DNA from: Mnemiopsis leidyi
Lineage: Eukaryota > Ctenophora > Tentaculata > Lobata > Bolinopsidae
Direction of reading: 5' to 3'
Assembly: GCA_000226015.1 (NCBI GenBank)
Contig: JH153166.1
Location: 22,817 to 51,362, forward strand
DNA length: 28,546 bases
Below are positions 10,674 through 22,047 of the stretch, in pieces (within the stretch, counting starts at the first letter, position 1; the number at the start of each line of letters is the position of its first letter). Both the position numbers and the translations under genes were made by a program. The notes under the pieces are model-generated. The model was not told the DNA's origin. It worked only from the letters and a program-made list of their open reading frames with translations, and ran no database searches.

Positions 10674-12780
10674 CCTGAAATTATAATTTGGCTCTAAAAC
10701 GATCACAATACTTGCTATCAGCGCTCTTTAAAGATTACTGGATTTCGCAGTTTCCTGTTACCGTAATCTTAATCTTATTCTTAATCTTACGTAGCAAGGT
10801 TTTAAACCTAGGTTTCCTTCATTAATTACGTTTCCACCACAACCAACCACAGCACTAAACCGCAGATCGGAAGTAAACAATAAGCAAACGATTACACAAG
10901 TCGGACACAACTAATCACGGAAGGATCGAATGATCCCTATGATGTTTATAGATAGATCCCCTGGAGTGCATGATATTGATATTAATCCAACGAGAGAGGA
11001 TCTCAGCTGGGCAGGCGGCTCCTGGGAGGTCTGGCTCTGACTGCGAGATTCGGGACATGTTTTAACAGTACGTGGGATCTCGTCGGTGGCAATTCGGTCT
11101 GCAGAACTCCGTAGCTAATGTTATAACAAAGAGATCGGATTGGCGGGAGATAATTTGGTTCAAAGCAGGGTCTGACTTTGTTTAGCTGAAACCGAACGGT
11201 TTGAGCCTCCAGAGTAGCGGTAGACGGAGCGGTAGTAACACCGAACAGGGATTAGCGTTCAATATACTAAACGTGGAACAAAGTTAGCTGGGAAAATTCT
11301 ATTTGGAACTCTGGATTCTCACGACATGTTCTGTCCTTCGTGACTGTGTTAAGTGGATTGTAAATTTTCTGGAAATGTCTGAGATGCCGGGAGACAAGCG
11401 TCTGCTCAGTAGACAAGTTGACACCCTTGCTTGGCGATTGTTCAACAACGGAGAACAGTCAACTGTCAAGTTTTATGGTAGTGCTTGTTAATCTTGATTA
11501 TTTATAGCTGCTTGGCGGCAGTTTGGTGCAGAGGTCTTTAATCATCACCAAGTTGGCGAAAGTTTCAGTCTAATGGCTGACGTCTGTGTTATTACGATCA
11601 TTGCAATTCAAGGAACCGGAAACATGAAACATCATACTTTATTATTATGAAAATCTTTTCACATCATTTCAGAATCCAGATGCTCATTGATGTTTGACGA
11701 GATGATATCCGTTTGACGTTCTTTGAGCTGCAAGATTCGGAATACATATCCGCGAAAAAATTCACAAGATGCTTTCTACAGTGGATTTCTATTAACCTTT
11801 TTTTAAGAAATCCTCCCCGCATATCATAAATCATAAGTACGGTATCAATATAATCAAATCCTAGCTTATCTTATAGGTTTTTCAAGCCTTCTAGAGCATA
11901 CAACCGCGGGTTTTCAAGCCTCGAGGCAGGACGAGACACCACTTAACGGAAACCAAGCTGTCACTTATCATACCAACTATCAAGAATTAGAAAGATCTTT
12001 TGTTTTAGATCTTGTCCGTGATCGAAACCACGAAGTAACTAATGACAAGGGAATCGTGATATTAAGATAAAAATAAGATGGTCCGTATCCACCAGTGAAT
12101 CAGTCGCAGTATCTGTGTCACTGTCATATCAAGATGTTTCATAATCATATCGCATCAATATCAAGATGGTTTGTTGTTTGTGAGGAGAGTCAGCTTGTCG
12201 CGGTGATACCCGACTCACGCAGCTAAAGTTAGAACGTTAGACGGATATAATCTCGTCAAAGAGTCAGCAAGAAGCAATAAATGGGTTACCAGTGCCCACG
12301 TAGCAGCTAGCATAGAACAAGCATGTAGGTTATAGGTACTAAAGTCTGCAAGTGCAAATGCCATGCTTTGCCTGGGGACTCGACCTTAGTCTTTGTTGCT
12401 CAGGGGACCGAAAAGAGGACATGCTCAACCAGGGGTGGAGGGACCTGCTAGTGCTAAAAACTGGGGGCCACTTTTGATCTGAAAATTTTCCCACAAATCA
12501 TAATGCTCCCTCGGCCCTCTGTGATTCACTCTTATATTTCTAATTCACTACTTGCAGTAAGTTCAACTGTCTTGGGCGCCGTCCCTTAATCAATCATGAA
12601 ATTCACCACTCACAAGTAATATTAATAATTCGTGGCGCATCAAAACTAGCAGTCACTGGAACATGGTGGTTACGTTACATAGTGCAATAGCTTGTGTCTG
12701 CCATATTATGTGTTCTATGTTGCTTGTATTAGATCCATCGCATATTGTGCGGTCTATGTCATGTATGTATGTACGAGATA
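10674..12780. other. Intergenic stretch without recognisable genes
   Basis: The left edge should hold the promoter and 5' UTR of the secreted-protein gene, which is transcribed leftward; no clear TATA box was recognised. The rest has only short open frames. One, of 62 codons at 11303-11491, resembles nothing I know. No tRNA-like promoter boxes or long repeats were seen. Confidence 0.5.
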
Positions 12781-13355
12781 CACACTGAGTTGATGAATCC
12801 GAGATTTTGTATCCAAATTGTATCCATGGGACAAAATTGGTATCCGAGATTTCGTATCCACTTTGGGGACAGTAAATTAGAGACATCAAAACGGTTCAAT
12901 AAGTTGTAAGGGCGGTTCTGGGTGGTTAGTATGGTTGATGCCGACATGTTGGGGCCTTCAGAAAAGTTCTAGAATGCTCCTGGTTCCTGGAATGAACAGT
13001 ATGAACGAAAATGTTTTCGGATACTCCGAGGACATATTTGGGACAAATGTATCCACCCCCTAAGACCCCTTCCGGACATTGTAGAGGGCCCAAACTTTGC
13101 AGGGACACTTTTAATAACGATACAAACCAATTTCGAGTCATTTTGGGGCGTTTCGGAGACTTTGAAATTTTCGTTCATTCTGTTCATTCCAGGAACCAGG
13201 AGCATGACAGAGCGTCCAATTAGGCTTTAAGATGTGAGCATCGACCAAATTTATCACCTAGTTCCGTATTTAAGTTATGTCGAACCGGTTTTAGGCCTGA
13301 AATTTACTGTCTCCACTGTCCCAAAAGTGGATACAATTTTCGGATTCATCTACTG
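12781..13355. mobile_element. Foldback or MITE-like non-autonomous element
   Basis: The two ends are imperfect inverted repeats. The left end reads GATGAATCCGAGATTTTG and later TATCCACTTTGGGGACAGTA. The right end, reverse-complemented, reads GATGAATCCGAAAATTG, then TATCCACTTTTGGGACAG. A second inverted pair lies inside, with GCTCCTGGTTCCTGGAATGA from about 12975 matched inversely near 13185-13205. The left terminus also carries a partial internal duplication of the TATCC motif. It has no transposase coding capacity. TA dinucleotides at 12779-12780 and 13356-13357 may be the target duplication, which would suggest a Tc1/mariner-type mover. The outer boundaries are approximate. Confidence 0.7.
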
Positions 13356-14028
13356 TACACTGTACACAGTCACCCAATAAGCAATACAAACACGATTATA
13401 CAGCGCGCTGAGAGCTTTTAAATTCAGAAATTTGGGCGCGAATCTCGAGAGTGCTGAAAAAGTACCCTACAAGGATATGTTTGAAGGTCGCGTGTTCCAG
13501 ATGAGTGGCTTTTCGAAATGAGTGTATTCTAATAGACCTTGAGTGTATCCTTCTCCTGAACATTCTACGGGCAAAACGAGTGAACCAAGAAATAAGACAA
13601 ATCCGTTCCCGAACTTGAAATGCAAACTTAAAACGATTCAGGATGAATTTTACAAATAAATTCTCGAAACATTGAGCGATATATTCACCGCTCACAGTAC
13701 AATGAACCAAATCAAAAGTGGAAACACACTGCAAGTTTTTATCAAATTAAAGCGGATTGCGGGGCCAAAGTCAGGCCACTATAATTTTAACATCATCCTT
13801 CTACAGCAAGCAACAAGCGGGTCTCATAAACAATAACTTACTATTGCTTAACGGACTTTAGCAAAACATTTTATTTACGATACCAAAATACTAATTCATT
13901 TAACATTCTCTTTTTTATGCTACCTCCAAACTCAGAGTCTCATCGATTGAAACCAGAACTAAAATCACGAGAATACTTCAAGAATAACAAGACCGCAGAA
14001 ACAAGCAAGTCTAGTTCCCAGTTCAAGT
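13356..14028. other. Intergenic stretch and kinesin-5 3' UTR
   Basis: This lies downstream of the kinesin-5 stop on the minus strand. A 112-codon minus-strand frame (13734-13396) is rich in Arg, Ser and His and matches no family I recognise; it is treated as chance. Nothing else was seen apart from the poly(A) signal listed separately. Confidence 0.5.
13870..13875 (-). terminator. Poly(A) signal AATAAA for kinesin-5
   Basis: This is the canonical hexamer on the minus strand about 155 bp after the kinesin-5 stop codon (14031-14029), in an A/T-rich 3' UTR. Confidence 0.65.
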
Positions 14029-17000
14029 TCAATACGAGACGTCCATCTCGTTGTTTCTGTTTGGATCACTGTTCTCTTCGTCAGACTCTATCACACTAAG
14101 ACTCACATCGGCCGCAGACTGCTGGAGCTTGAGACGGTTTAACTTGTTCAGTTTAGCTCGTTTTGGGGTAGTACCTGGTGTGGTTTGGGAGTAAGTTTAA
14201 GTGGTACGGTATGTGGTATTTTGAAGATATGTTTTGTAGATATTAATATTGCAAATAGGAAGAAAACATCATGCCAATAAAAAAGGTGTTATATCTAAAC
14301 AGAGCTGATAAGTAAAATGTTCTAACCTGTAGGAAGATCTTCTCGGACGTGTTTACCAAGATGTTGTAAAGATTGTCCAGCTTCGCTAATTAGACCACGT
14401 GACTGTTGGCATGTTGTATCTCCGTTCTTTAGTAAACTTTGTGTCTCCTGCAGGGTTTAAAGAATTAGGTAGAAGGGAGATGGCGGGAAGAGAGGTCACA
14501 TACTTCAGGAAATTTACTGATAGGGTGAGATCTGTACATGTGAATAGTAAAAGTAAGTTACTGTTAAATAATAAACTTGCCTAGATTTAAGTAGAAGTAA
14601 TTACCTTGGCAAGAGCCTGGAGGTTGTTTTGTCGCTCCTGATCTTGCACTACAGTCAACATGTCAAACTCACAACGTTTCTCGAATATAGGTCTCAAGTG
14701 TGCTTCTTGTTGGACGTTATCCTGCATAGTCAGCAGAGCGTGGTGTCCTGTCATTGTGTTAGCACGCGAGCTTGATGCTTCGTTTGTTAGTTCGCTTACT
14801 GCGCGCGTCACCAGCGCTTCTTTCTGGCCTGCCGCTTCTCGGAGGTTGGCGAACTTGGATTGTGTCAGGGCCCGGTTTGATTGGAGGTCAGCAATTGCCT
14901 GAAATTTTGAGGGTTGAGATACACAACAACGCTTCTTAGAAGTTAGACTTAGCTTAACTCTAAAGATATATAATAGAAACACAACGACGCGAAACCCAGT
15001 ACTCGCTGAATGATACCTGAGGTTTAAGACTATTCTGTTCTTTAAAGAGTTTGATGTGTCCCTCCACAACACTATCAGTTCCATGTTTTAACGAGACTAT
15101 CAGTTCTGATGCGTTCTCCTGCAGCTCTCGATCTTCGTCCGTCACACGCACTCCAGCCTTAAAGTAGTTGTACATTTTCTTAGAAGGTTCTACAACTAGT
15201 GGACAGAAAAATAGCAGGCAGAAATTAGAATAGTCTTAAACTATAGCAGCTAATGTAAACCAAATTCGGCAATTCAAATACACCGTATTTTCTTAACATC
15301 AAGATATAAATCGTGCATTACCTTAGCTGCACTACCGAGTATATTAGCCCTGCCATCCTCAGAACTTTGGAAGAGATCAGCAAACATGGCGGTAGCTTGG
15401 CGGTAGTTGTCCGTACATTGTTGATTCATCTTCTCTATCTTATCTTGTAAAACATCGTACTCTCTCTGGATTGTTCTTTGTTGTTCTTCGAAGAGAGCTG
15501 TGTGTTCTTGCCTGTAATACAGAACCGTTACCATGGTTACTTCATGTTTTCCCGGCTAAGAAGGGGACTTAAACAACTTGTAAAAAACGAGGAAACATAC
15601 AAATGGAGTGTAATGCATATAATAATATAGCACTTGTATATTATCCGAAACACTAACCGTTTCTGCTGGCAAGTTTCCAAAATCTTGGTACACTCCCGAA
15701 TAGCTGAGCTTGTCATGTATTTTAGAGCTTGTTCAAAGTCCTCTAGCTTTGAGCTGAACGTCTTGTGTTCCTTCTCCAGCTGCGAGGGGAGAGTGAGGTT
15801 GTTGAAGGGACTGTACAGTGAAGTTTAAGTGACATTAACCAGTTGTTTAGAAACATTGAAAGATGGTATTTAACATATTTTACATATTTTAACATATTTG
15901 ACATGTTAAACATCTGACCATTTGAACATAAGATGCAGACGTCTGCTCACAATGATTCTCCAAATCTTGCACACTAGATATAGTCCGTTGTATGGCAGGT
16001 TTTAACTGGTCATTTAAGAAGCTCTTTAACCATTGCTCTGAGAATAGGGCGATAAGAAAGACGCTTTACTTCAAAAAGTAGGATAGACACTAAAAAGTTA
16101 CAGAAACCATCGTTTTCCTAACACATTCTCACACTCCCTATTAAAACTAAATACATCCGATCTAAACCAGATCACTCCCTACCATGTTGAGAATCACGCA
16201 TTTCCACAGCAGAGTCGAGTCCCTTGACAACAGTCTCCATGAGGTGGTTGAGACAGGACCTCTGCTTCTCTCTGAACACACTGTTCTTGGAGTTAGATTC
16301 CTGCAGTAAACTGTCTATAGCCTGGTTCCTAGCCACCAGCTCTGTGCTGCTCTGTGACATGAACTCTTCAAACATCTCGTATCTGTTCCTCGTGTCCTGT
16401 AGTTGAAATTGGTTAGATGAAATCTAAAATATTTGAAGTGTACTATACTTAGTATTGGCATGAGGGAATATAGGATAGACAGGAACTAAATGGTACAAAG
16501 TAGAAATGATGCTCGTAAATTACGCATTATACATTGTTAAATTTAATGTAAACTGCAGGTGTCTCGTGTAGGCAGGTGTCTCATGTAGGCAAGTCTCACT
16601 TTTAAGTACCTGGATAAAGTTGTTGATGAGAGTCTTGTTCTGGGACTCTACCATCTGCTTCCTGTCTATCTTCCTGTGAAGACCGTCCATCTGTTTGATA
16701 CTGTAACTAAACAGACTAGAAATCTTCTCTCTTTCCTGCACTAACGCAGCAAGTTCGTCTTCCTTCTCTTTTATCAGCTGAGACTGGGACTTCATCCTGC
16801 ATTCCATCTCGCTGAAATAAGTCATGGTATACAAGCTCTTATTATGTCGACGATTACAAAATTTAGGATAAAAAGTTTTCAAGGATGCCATGTGTGACGT
16901 GTTATCCTTTAAGTTTCCACTGAAAATAATTTCAATTTTAGAGCCGCTACTATCCTCTACTGAGGGATGTATAACTAAGAAACACAACAAAACACTTACT

Positions 17001-20000
17001 TACAAAACACTTACTTACTTACAAAACACTTACTTAAACTTCTCCACCTCAAGATACACACCACGTTGTTCCCTACTGTTCTGCAACTCCCGCTTCAGCC
17101 GCTCTATCTCTGCCGTGTACTCCTTTATCAAAGTCTTCTTGGAGGACCGCTGATTTACCTCCGGCTTGTTCAGAATGTTCTTAGCTCTGTTAGCGTAGTC
17201 CAGAGTACTAAGTGTTTCCTCCAAGTTACATGCAGCCGGTGAGATGGTCGCTATTATAGACGTCTGTGTTCGTCCTCCCAAGCTGTCCTGGAGGTTGTTG
17301 TTTTGTAAAATCGGGGAGGAAGTATGAAACGTTGAAGTCGTAGTTCGGAAAAACTATGTCGCATACTATGTTTGCTAGAATACTAAGTAAACGATACAAT
17401 TTACCTGTAACAGACGAGTCAGCTTGCTCTCTCTATAAGGGATATGAGGGGCTCTATCTACAAGAGCAGTAATTACACGACCCAGCGTCAGCAGACTTTG
17501 GTTGATGTTACCAGCTTCGCGCGCACGTGCGTTCAGTGCGCCTGATCGACCGATGTTTTCTGATCCAGCCAAGTCAACCTAAACAGGAAATTTCTGATAA
17601 CAGGTTAGGTTTAATTAGTTTTTGTCTTATCAAAAAAGATCGGCCAACAGTATACAAATAAAAAATACCAAAAAAGTCTGCCAACAAACTGAAAGTTGCA
17701 CCACTGGTGTGAACCAATACACTAACTTCACTAAAACAACCAAAACTTAAAACGCAACACACTAACCAAGTTAAATTTTCCCATTTTGAAGACCTCCTCT
17801 TCACACTCCCCGATATCATCCTGTGTAACAGACTTGATGTGAACTGTAACAGTAAACACCACGTGAGACCTGCTAGAGTGCGCATTCAGCAGCGTCTCCG
17901 CCGTGCGCCTCTTCTGCATCGCGCGCTCCATCACCTGGTAGACCTCGTCCTTGTTCATGACTTGTACTTCTTCAAGTCCTTGTATAACTACTGATCCCTG
18001 GATTGGTGTAATGTCAGTTACAATATTGTGGCTTGTCAGCTAATCATATTGCTACTATAATCAATGATACGTATTGCAATGTACGGAAATTTCATGGCGC
18101 AATGGAAAAAGTTTGCACCATAGCATTGATATCATTCGTAAAGTGAAGTTGTACAAACAAGATGATGTGATTGCAGCTGCGTAACTTGCTCGTGTTGTAT
18201 GGAGGAAGATGAATGAATGAATGAATGAATGAATGAATGAATGAATGAATGAATGAATGAATGAATGAATGAATGAATGAATGAATGAATGAATGAATGA
18301 ATGAATGAATTTAATGAGTCAAAGACGTTCATTTCATAATCACGATAATGAAATTACAAAGAGAATCATCTGGTGGCGTTCATTAGCATTTTTGCTCTTA
18401 TTTCACATTAGCCTCTTGGAATGTCAAACTTTTTTATAGCAAACTACAGCTTTTTCCTTTGCTTAATTAAAAACACACTTTCTCGGGAGGTGACCATCAA
18501 GTGCTTCCACGACTTTTACTGTTATAATCTTGCCGATATGTGTTCTCTAACTAGTTTAGTGTGTCCAGTGATAAATAAAAGTTTGTGTAAAAATTGTGTA
18601 TGATAGATTGATTTAAATTGAATAAAATTGTTTGATTAGAACGCACAGGGGACTGAATCCCCACAATTTTCATGCACAAGTGCAATGAAATGAGTTTGTA
18701 CAATCTTCGATCAAAAGAATGCTGAAATAAAACAAAATGCATGTTCAACTCAGCTGGTATCATTGACATACGTTTTACACGTGCACTGCACAATAAAATG
18801 AGTATTGAGCGTGCCGAATTCACGAATGAAACAAACTTACAAAATAGGTGATATTGATGATTTTCATGCTGTAAAGAGGTTGTTAGATTTGCAGAAACTG
18901 TAAGAATTATAATAAAGCATCTTACATAGCGAATCAAATGTGCTTTGTAGATTGAACAGTGAAATAAAAACTGCTTAGAAAGTTTAATCAATATTTCCAA
19001 GAAAGAGTAAGATTTTATAAGCTCCAGAACGGAAATTGGCTGTACGGATGTGTTTAGATCTCAACACAAACTCCACAACCGCCAGACCAGTCCGATTCTG
19101 GACCCAAAAGAGAGAAAGAAGCGGGAAGAGCAGCCAGGCAGCAGCAGTGCGTCACATAGCCCATCATGCTAAGTTACCCAACACTGTCAACAGGCTACTT
19201 ACGATTCCGCGAGACCCGGTTACCTTCCGCGTTGAATCCTCGAACAACCTCAACTTAGTAGTGTTGCTGTCGGTGGTGGAAAGTAGATCAAACAGCTCCT
19301 CATTGTACAGCTCCAGCATGCTCAGTCGCACTGAGAAGTCGCTAGCTTGACTGTTCAGTCGGTCGAACATGTGGGACATGCAGCGCGGGATGAGTCCTAT
19401 CTTGGGATCCTGGTGGGTGTGTTAGTTAGGGCTCTAAGTTAGTGTGTGTTAGTTAGGGCTTTAAGTTAGTGTGTGTTAGTTAGGGTTCTAAGTTAGTGTG
19501 TGTTAGTTAGGGTTCTAAGTTAGTGTGTGTTAGTTAGGGTTCTAAGTTAGTGTGTGTTAGTTAGGGCTCTAAGTTAGTGTGTGTTAGTTAGGGCTTTAAG
19601 TTAGTGTGTGTTAGTTAGGGCTCTAAGTGTTAGGATGTGTTAAACACGCTCGAAACTCACCTTCTCCCAGGGAAGGTTGGACCCTACACTTCTATCTCCC
19701 TCCATGGTGTATGTCTTGCCAGTTCCGGTTTGTCCGTAAGCGAAAACAGTGCAGTTGTATCCTTGTAACACTTCCTCTATTGCAGACTGGGCAACACCTG
19801 GATAGCATAGTATTTATAGAATAGCAGGTGAAAAACAGGAGCTTTACTCTGATTTTCAGACATGATAAACTAACCCTGGGCTCATTTAACTTTTCAGCAT
19901 CGTTTAATTTTTCGTCATCTTCGCTTTACAATAATTAGGAGAGTAGTTGTAACCTGTACCAGAGTGCCATGAATTCATTTGGTATATTTTACTAACTGAC

Positions 20001-20211
20001 CTTTGTAGACATCGACTTGAGAAGACTCGGGACCGTAGACATGGTCAAAAGTGTACTTCTTGTTGAGATTAGTGTTGTGCTGCTTGACGACCACCTCCTT
20101 TTTGGAACACTGAATAATTGACGGAGATCCGGTGTTCTTCTCGTTTGTGTTTCTAGGTCGACATCGCACGTACACACTTACTGGCTTCGGCTTGTCCGAG
20201 TGTCGGGGCAT
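14029..20211 (-). CDS. KIF11: Kinesin-5 (KIF11/Eg5/BimC), about 15 exons
   Basis: This plus-end-directed homotetrameric motor slides antiparallel spindle microtubules apart. Minus-strand exons are 20211-20001, 19797-19661, 19409-19224, 17997-17767, 17578-17405, 17287-17034, 16811-16610, 16396-16183, 16037 to about 15928, 15779-15658, 15511-15322, about 15178-15017, 14898-14605, 14447-14327 and 14174-14029. The product is about 917 residues. The N-terminal motor has P-loop GQTGTGKT (92-99), switch I NAHSSRSH (216-223), switch II DLAGSE (257-262) and neck linker [10 protein letters not shown] (351-360). Loop 5 keeps the EGDRS and WEKDP landmarks of the Eg5 inhibitor pocket. A coiled-coil stalk follows. 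The tail has a BimC box, PTGTTPKR, with the CDK-type Thr-Pro at about 872-873. It ends about 45 residues later, shorter than in vertebrates. Two junctions are uncertain: the exon 9 donor (15928 or 15919) and the exon 12 acceptor (15178 or 15157), both of which keep the frame. The 1.2-kb fourth-exon-side intron (19223-17998) holds only a microsatellite and A/T-rich sequence. Confidence 0.93.
16988..17036 (-). repeat. Tandem array of perfect 5' splice donors in kinesin-5 intron 6
   Basis: On the minus strand the unit AAGTAAGTGTTTTGT is repeated about three times. GTAAGT, a full match to the U1 consensus, recurs at and just after the exon 6 boundary (exon end 17034). Use of a downstream copy would add an in-frame AAG TAA stop. 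Confidence 0.75.
18210..18310. repeat. (GAAT)n tetranucleotide microsatellite in a kinesin-5 intron
   Basis: About 25 uninterrupted copies of gaat lie inside the intron between exons 3 and 4 of the kinesin gene. On the minus strand it reads as a Phe-Ile-His-Ser repeat, which is an artefact. Confidence 0.97.
19416..19628. repeat. 27-bp tandem repeat, about eight copies, filling kinesin-5 intron 2
   Basis: The unit is approximately TTAGTTAGGG, then CTCTAAG or TTCTAAG, then TTAGTGTGTG. The AGGG core recurs at 19428, 19455, 19482, 19509, 19536, 19563, 19590 and 19617. The array occupies most of the 251-bp intron between exons 2 and 3 and runs up to the exon 3 acceptor (CACCCACCAG). On the transcribed strand each unit offers several CTAAC branch-point-like motifs. 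On the other strand each unit has one TTAGGG. Confidence 0.93.
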
Positions 20212-21467
20212 AGCGCTATGTTGGGGAGGCGGTTAGGTTTCGATAGAGTTTATCTAGACAGACAATTATTGAGGAGACAACTAGATTTTTACTTGTTTAA
20301 ACTATTGACGTTACTTTATGGGAGGAGTCGGTAAGTTTTTATCATCATGTAAGAGCGATTGACTAACGTTAAGTTTATAGATGTACGCTCAATCACTAGA
20401 TTAGAGACGTGATGTCACTAGATATAAAAACTTCCGGTATCTCCCCGAGAATGATGACGTCTTTTTGATTATTCATTCGTAAATCGTGGTTTTCTATTTG
20501 TGTGTCGCAGACTACTGTCCGATTACTTATCGTTTTGAATGGGTAATGTTATCAAAATGACTTCATAAGAACACAGTGTACGCCATAAATTCCAAATTTA
20601 TGAAGTTGAAGATATTACAATTGGAAGTATAAAGCACTACCATACAAAAGCATTCACCATTACACATGTCAAAGACAGCATTTAAAAATCATAATATAAT
20701 CATTGTGTGGTAAAAAATTCAAGCTTTCGGACACGGTTGAGAAAATGGTCATTTGGAACTAAAAGTCTCTGTTAAATATGAAGAAGCATGCTCTGAAAGG
20801 CTGTTAGAGAAAATCTGTACATCTTCCTCCTAAATAGGCAATCTGAGTTGCATTGCAAACATAATACTTGTCAAAAATACAATCTGAAATACCTATTGAT
20901 ACCAAACTGTAAGTATCACATTCAAGGTTAGTTTATGTCCCATTTATAGAGTTAAACTATTGACGTAGTAGATTTTAGGAGTTTGCAAACCTACCTAGTA
21001 CCCACCTACTAACAATCGAGATAATAGTGTTTAAAATTGGCTAAAAATACTACACAGTTACATAAAAACAAATGCCTTTAATCTTATTTAATGTATAACC
21101 CCTTTTAATGATGTTTTCTTTGTCGAACGGTACAAGTTATATTCACACCATCCACGCCAAAGTCATTCACATCATCTATCACACTGATGCACAATTCATG
21201 TAAAAGGTGTCGCAAGAAAATACTACTAACTATTTTGCACTAACAATTTTGCAAACAAAATACTGTACGCATTTCTTTTTCCTCAAAATTTATAGTTCAT
21301 TTTCACTCACTTTTCATATCATTTTCGTTAATTATTATTCAATTTTCATTCAAATAAAAACTAGAAGTGGAAAAGATAATATAAGTTATCTTCAAACAAA
21401 GAAATTGGTATAGCCTCGGAGAAAATAGGACAATTGTTTTACACACACATTTTACTTGTTTAGGTAT
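20212..21467. other. Intergenic stretch upstream of kinesin-5
   Basis: This holds the presumed kinesin-5 promoter and 5' UTR (just right of 20211) and the far 3' flank of RACGAP1. It is A/T-rich. No coding exon, canonical TATA box or RNA gene was recognised. Confidence 0.5.
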
Positions 21468-21760
21468 AGGATGACTACGATTTTTTTGGTACCATTTGGC
21501 CTACGTCCGGCTGTTATGGTCAAATATTCAAAGATTTTAACCATGGCCATAACAAAAATCCAAATTATCCTTGGTCAAAATTGCGAACACAAAATTAGAC
21601 TCTGCATTATGCAATTTGACCATATAATGTAGATTTGACTACGACCATAGTGCCATTCCTAGGTGTCAGTGGCCATTGTCAAGTGTTTTACCATTGAACA
21701 TGGGACAAATTCCAGGGTTTCGTGATAATAGTCACCGCCTTAACCCTTGCCTCAACTAAA
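21468..21760 (+). repeat. GGTCA-rich dispersed repeat, copy A
   Basis: This contains many copies of GGTCAA, TTGACCA and CCATGG. Its order of motifs is GGATGACTACG, then CCATTTGGCCTACG, TTATGGTCAAATATT, TTTTACCATTGAACATGGG and a CGCCTTAACCC end. The same order appears in the right-hand copy near 27856-28290. Boundaries are approximate. No coding capacity was seen. Confidence 0.6.
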
Positions 21761-21788
21761 TTCTGATAAAATTGAAGCAGGAGAAGTC

Positions 21789-21842
21789 TGTACAATGTAC
21801 TTTGTACATTGTACATTTGTCTTTGAACAATGTACAGACATA
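21789..21842. other. Perfect hairpin with an extra third arm
   Basis: TGTACAATGTAC, a three-base ttt loop, and GTACATTGTACA form a perfect 12-bp stem at 21789-21815. A further ACAATGTACAGACAT follows to 21842 and can pair with the left arm instead. It lies in the 3' flank of RACGAP1. Function is unknown. Confidence 0.7.
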
Positions 21843-22047
21843 CAATTGCAATATATTAGAATTATATTACTCAACACTTGTCGCTACTCCGAGGTAAACA
21901 AACACAAGGAAAGTTTATATATCAGTATAATTATCGTCATCACACCTAGCTTTGCACCTCAAAACCCACGCTGGTAAGATAAGACTTGTTACTCTACAAT
22001 CTACAAAATATTACAATTAACAACACACAGTCTTCGCCCCGCATCCC

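Noticed and set aside
12926..13223. Three overlapping open frames on both strands sharing similar peptides
   Set aside because: They arise from the inverted repeats of the foldback element; neither frame has a recognisable protein.
13280..13295. tRNA B-box-like GGTTCGA on the minus strand
   Set aside because: There is no matching A box, no acceptor stem and no cloverleaf around it.
18132..18332. Phe-Ile-His-Ser repeat open frame
   Set aside because: It is a translation of the GAAT microsatellite.
18551..19000. 149-codon minus-strand open frame
   Set aside because: It lies wholly inside a kinesin-5 intron, has A/T-driven composition and matches no family I recognise.
19416..19628. Interstitial telomere tract
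   Set aside because: TTAGGG occurs only once per 27-bp unit, so this is a minisatellite containing the motif and not a true telomeric array.
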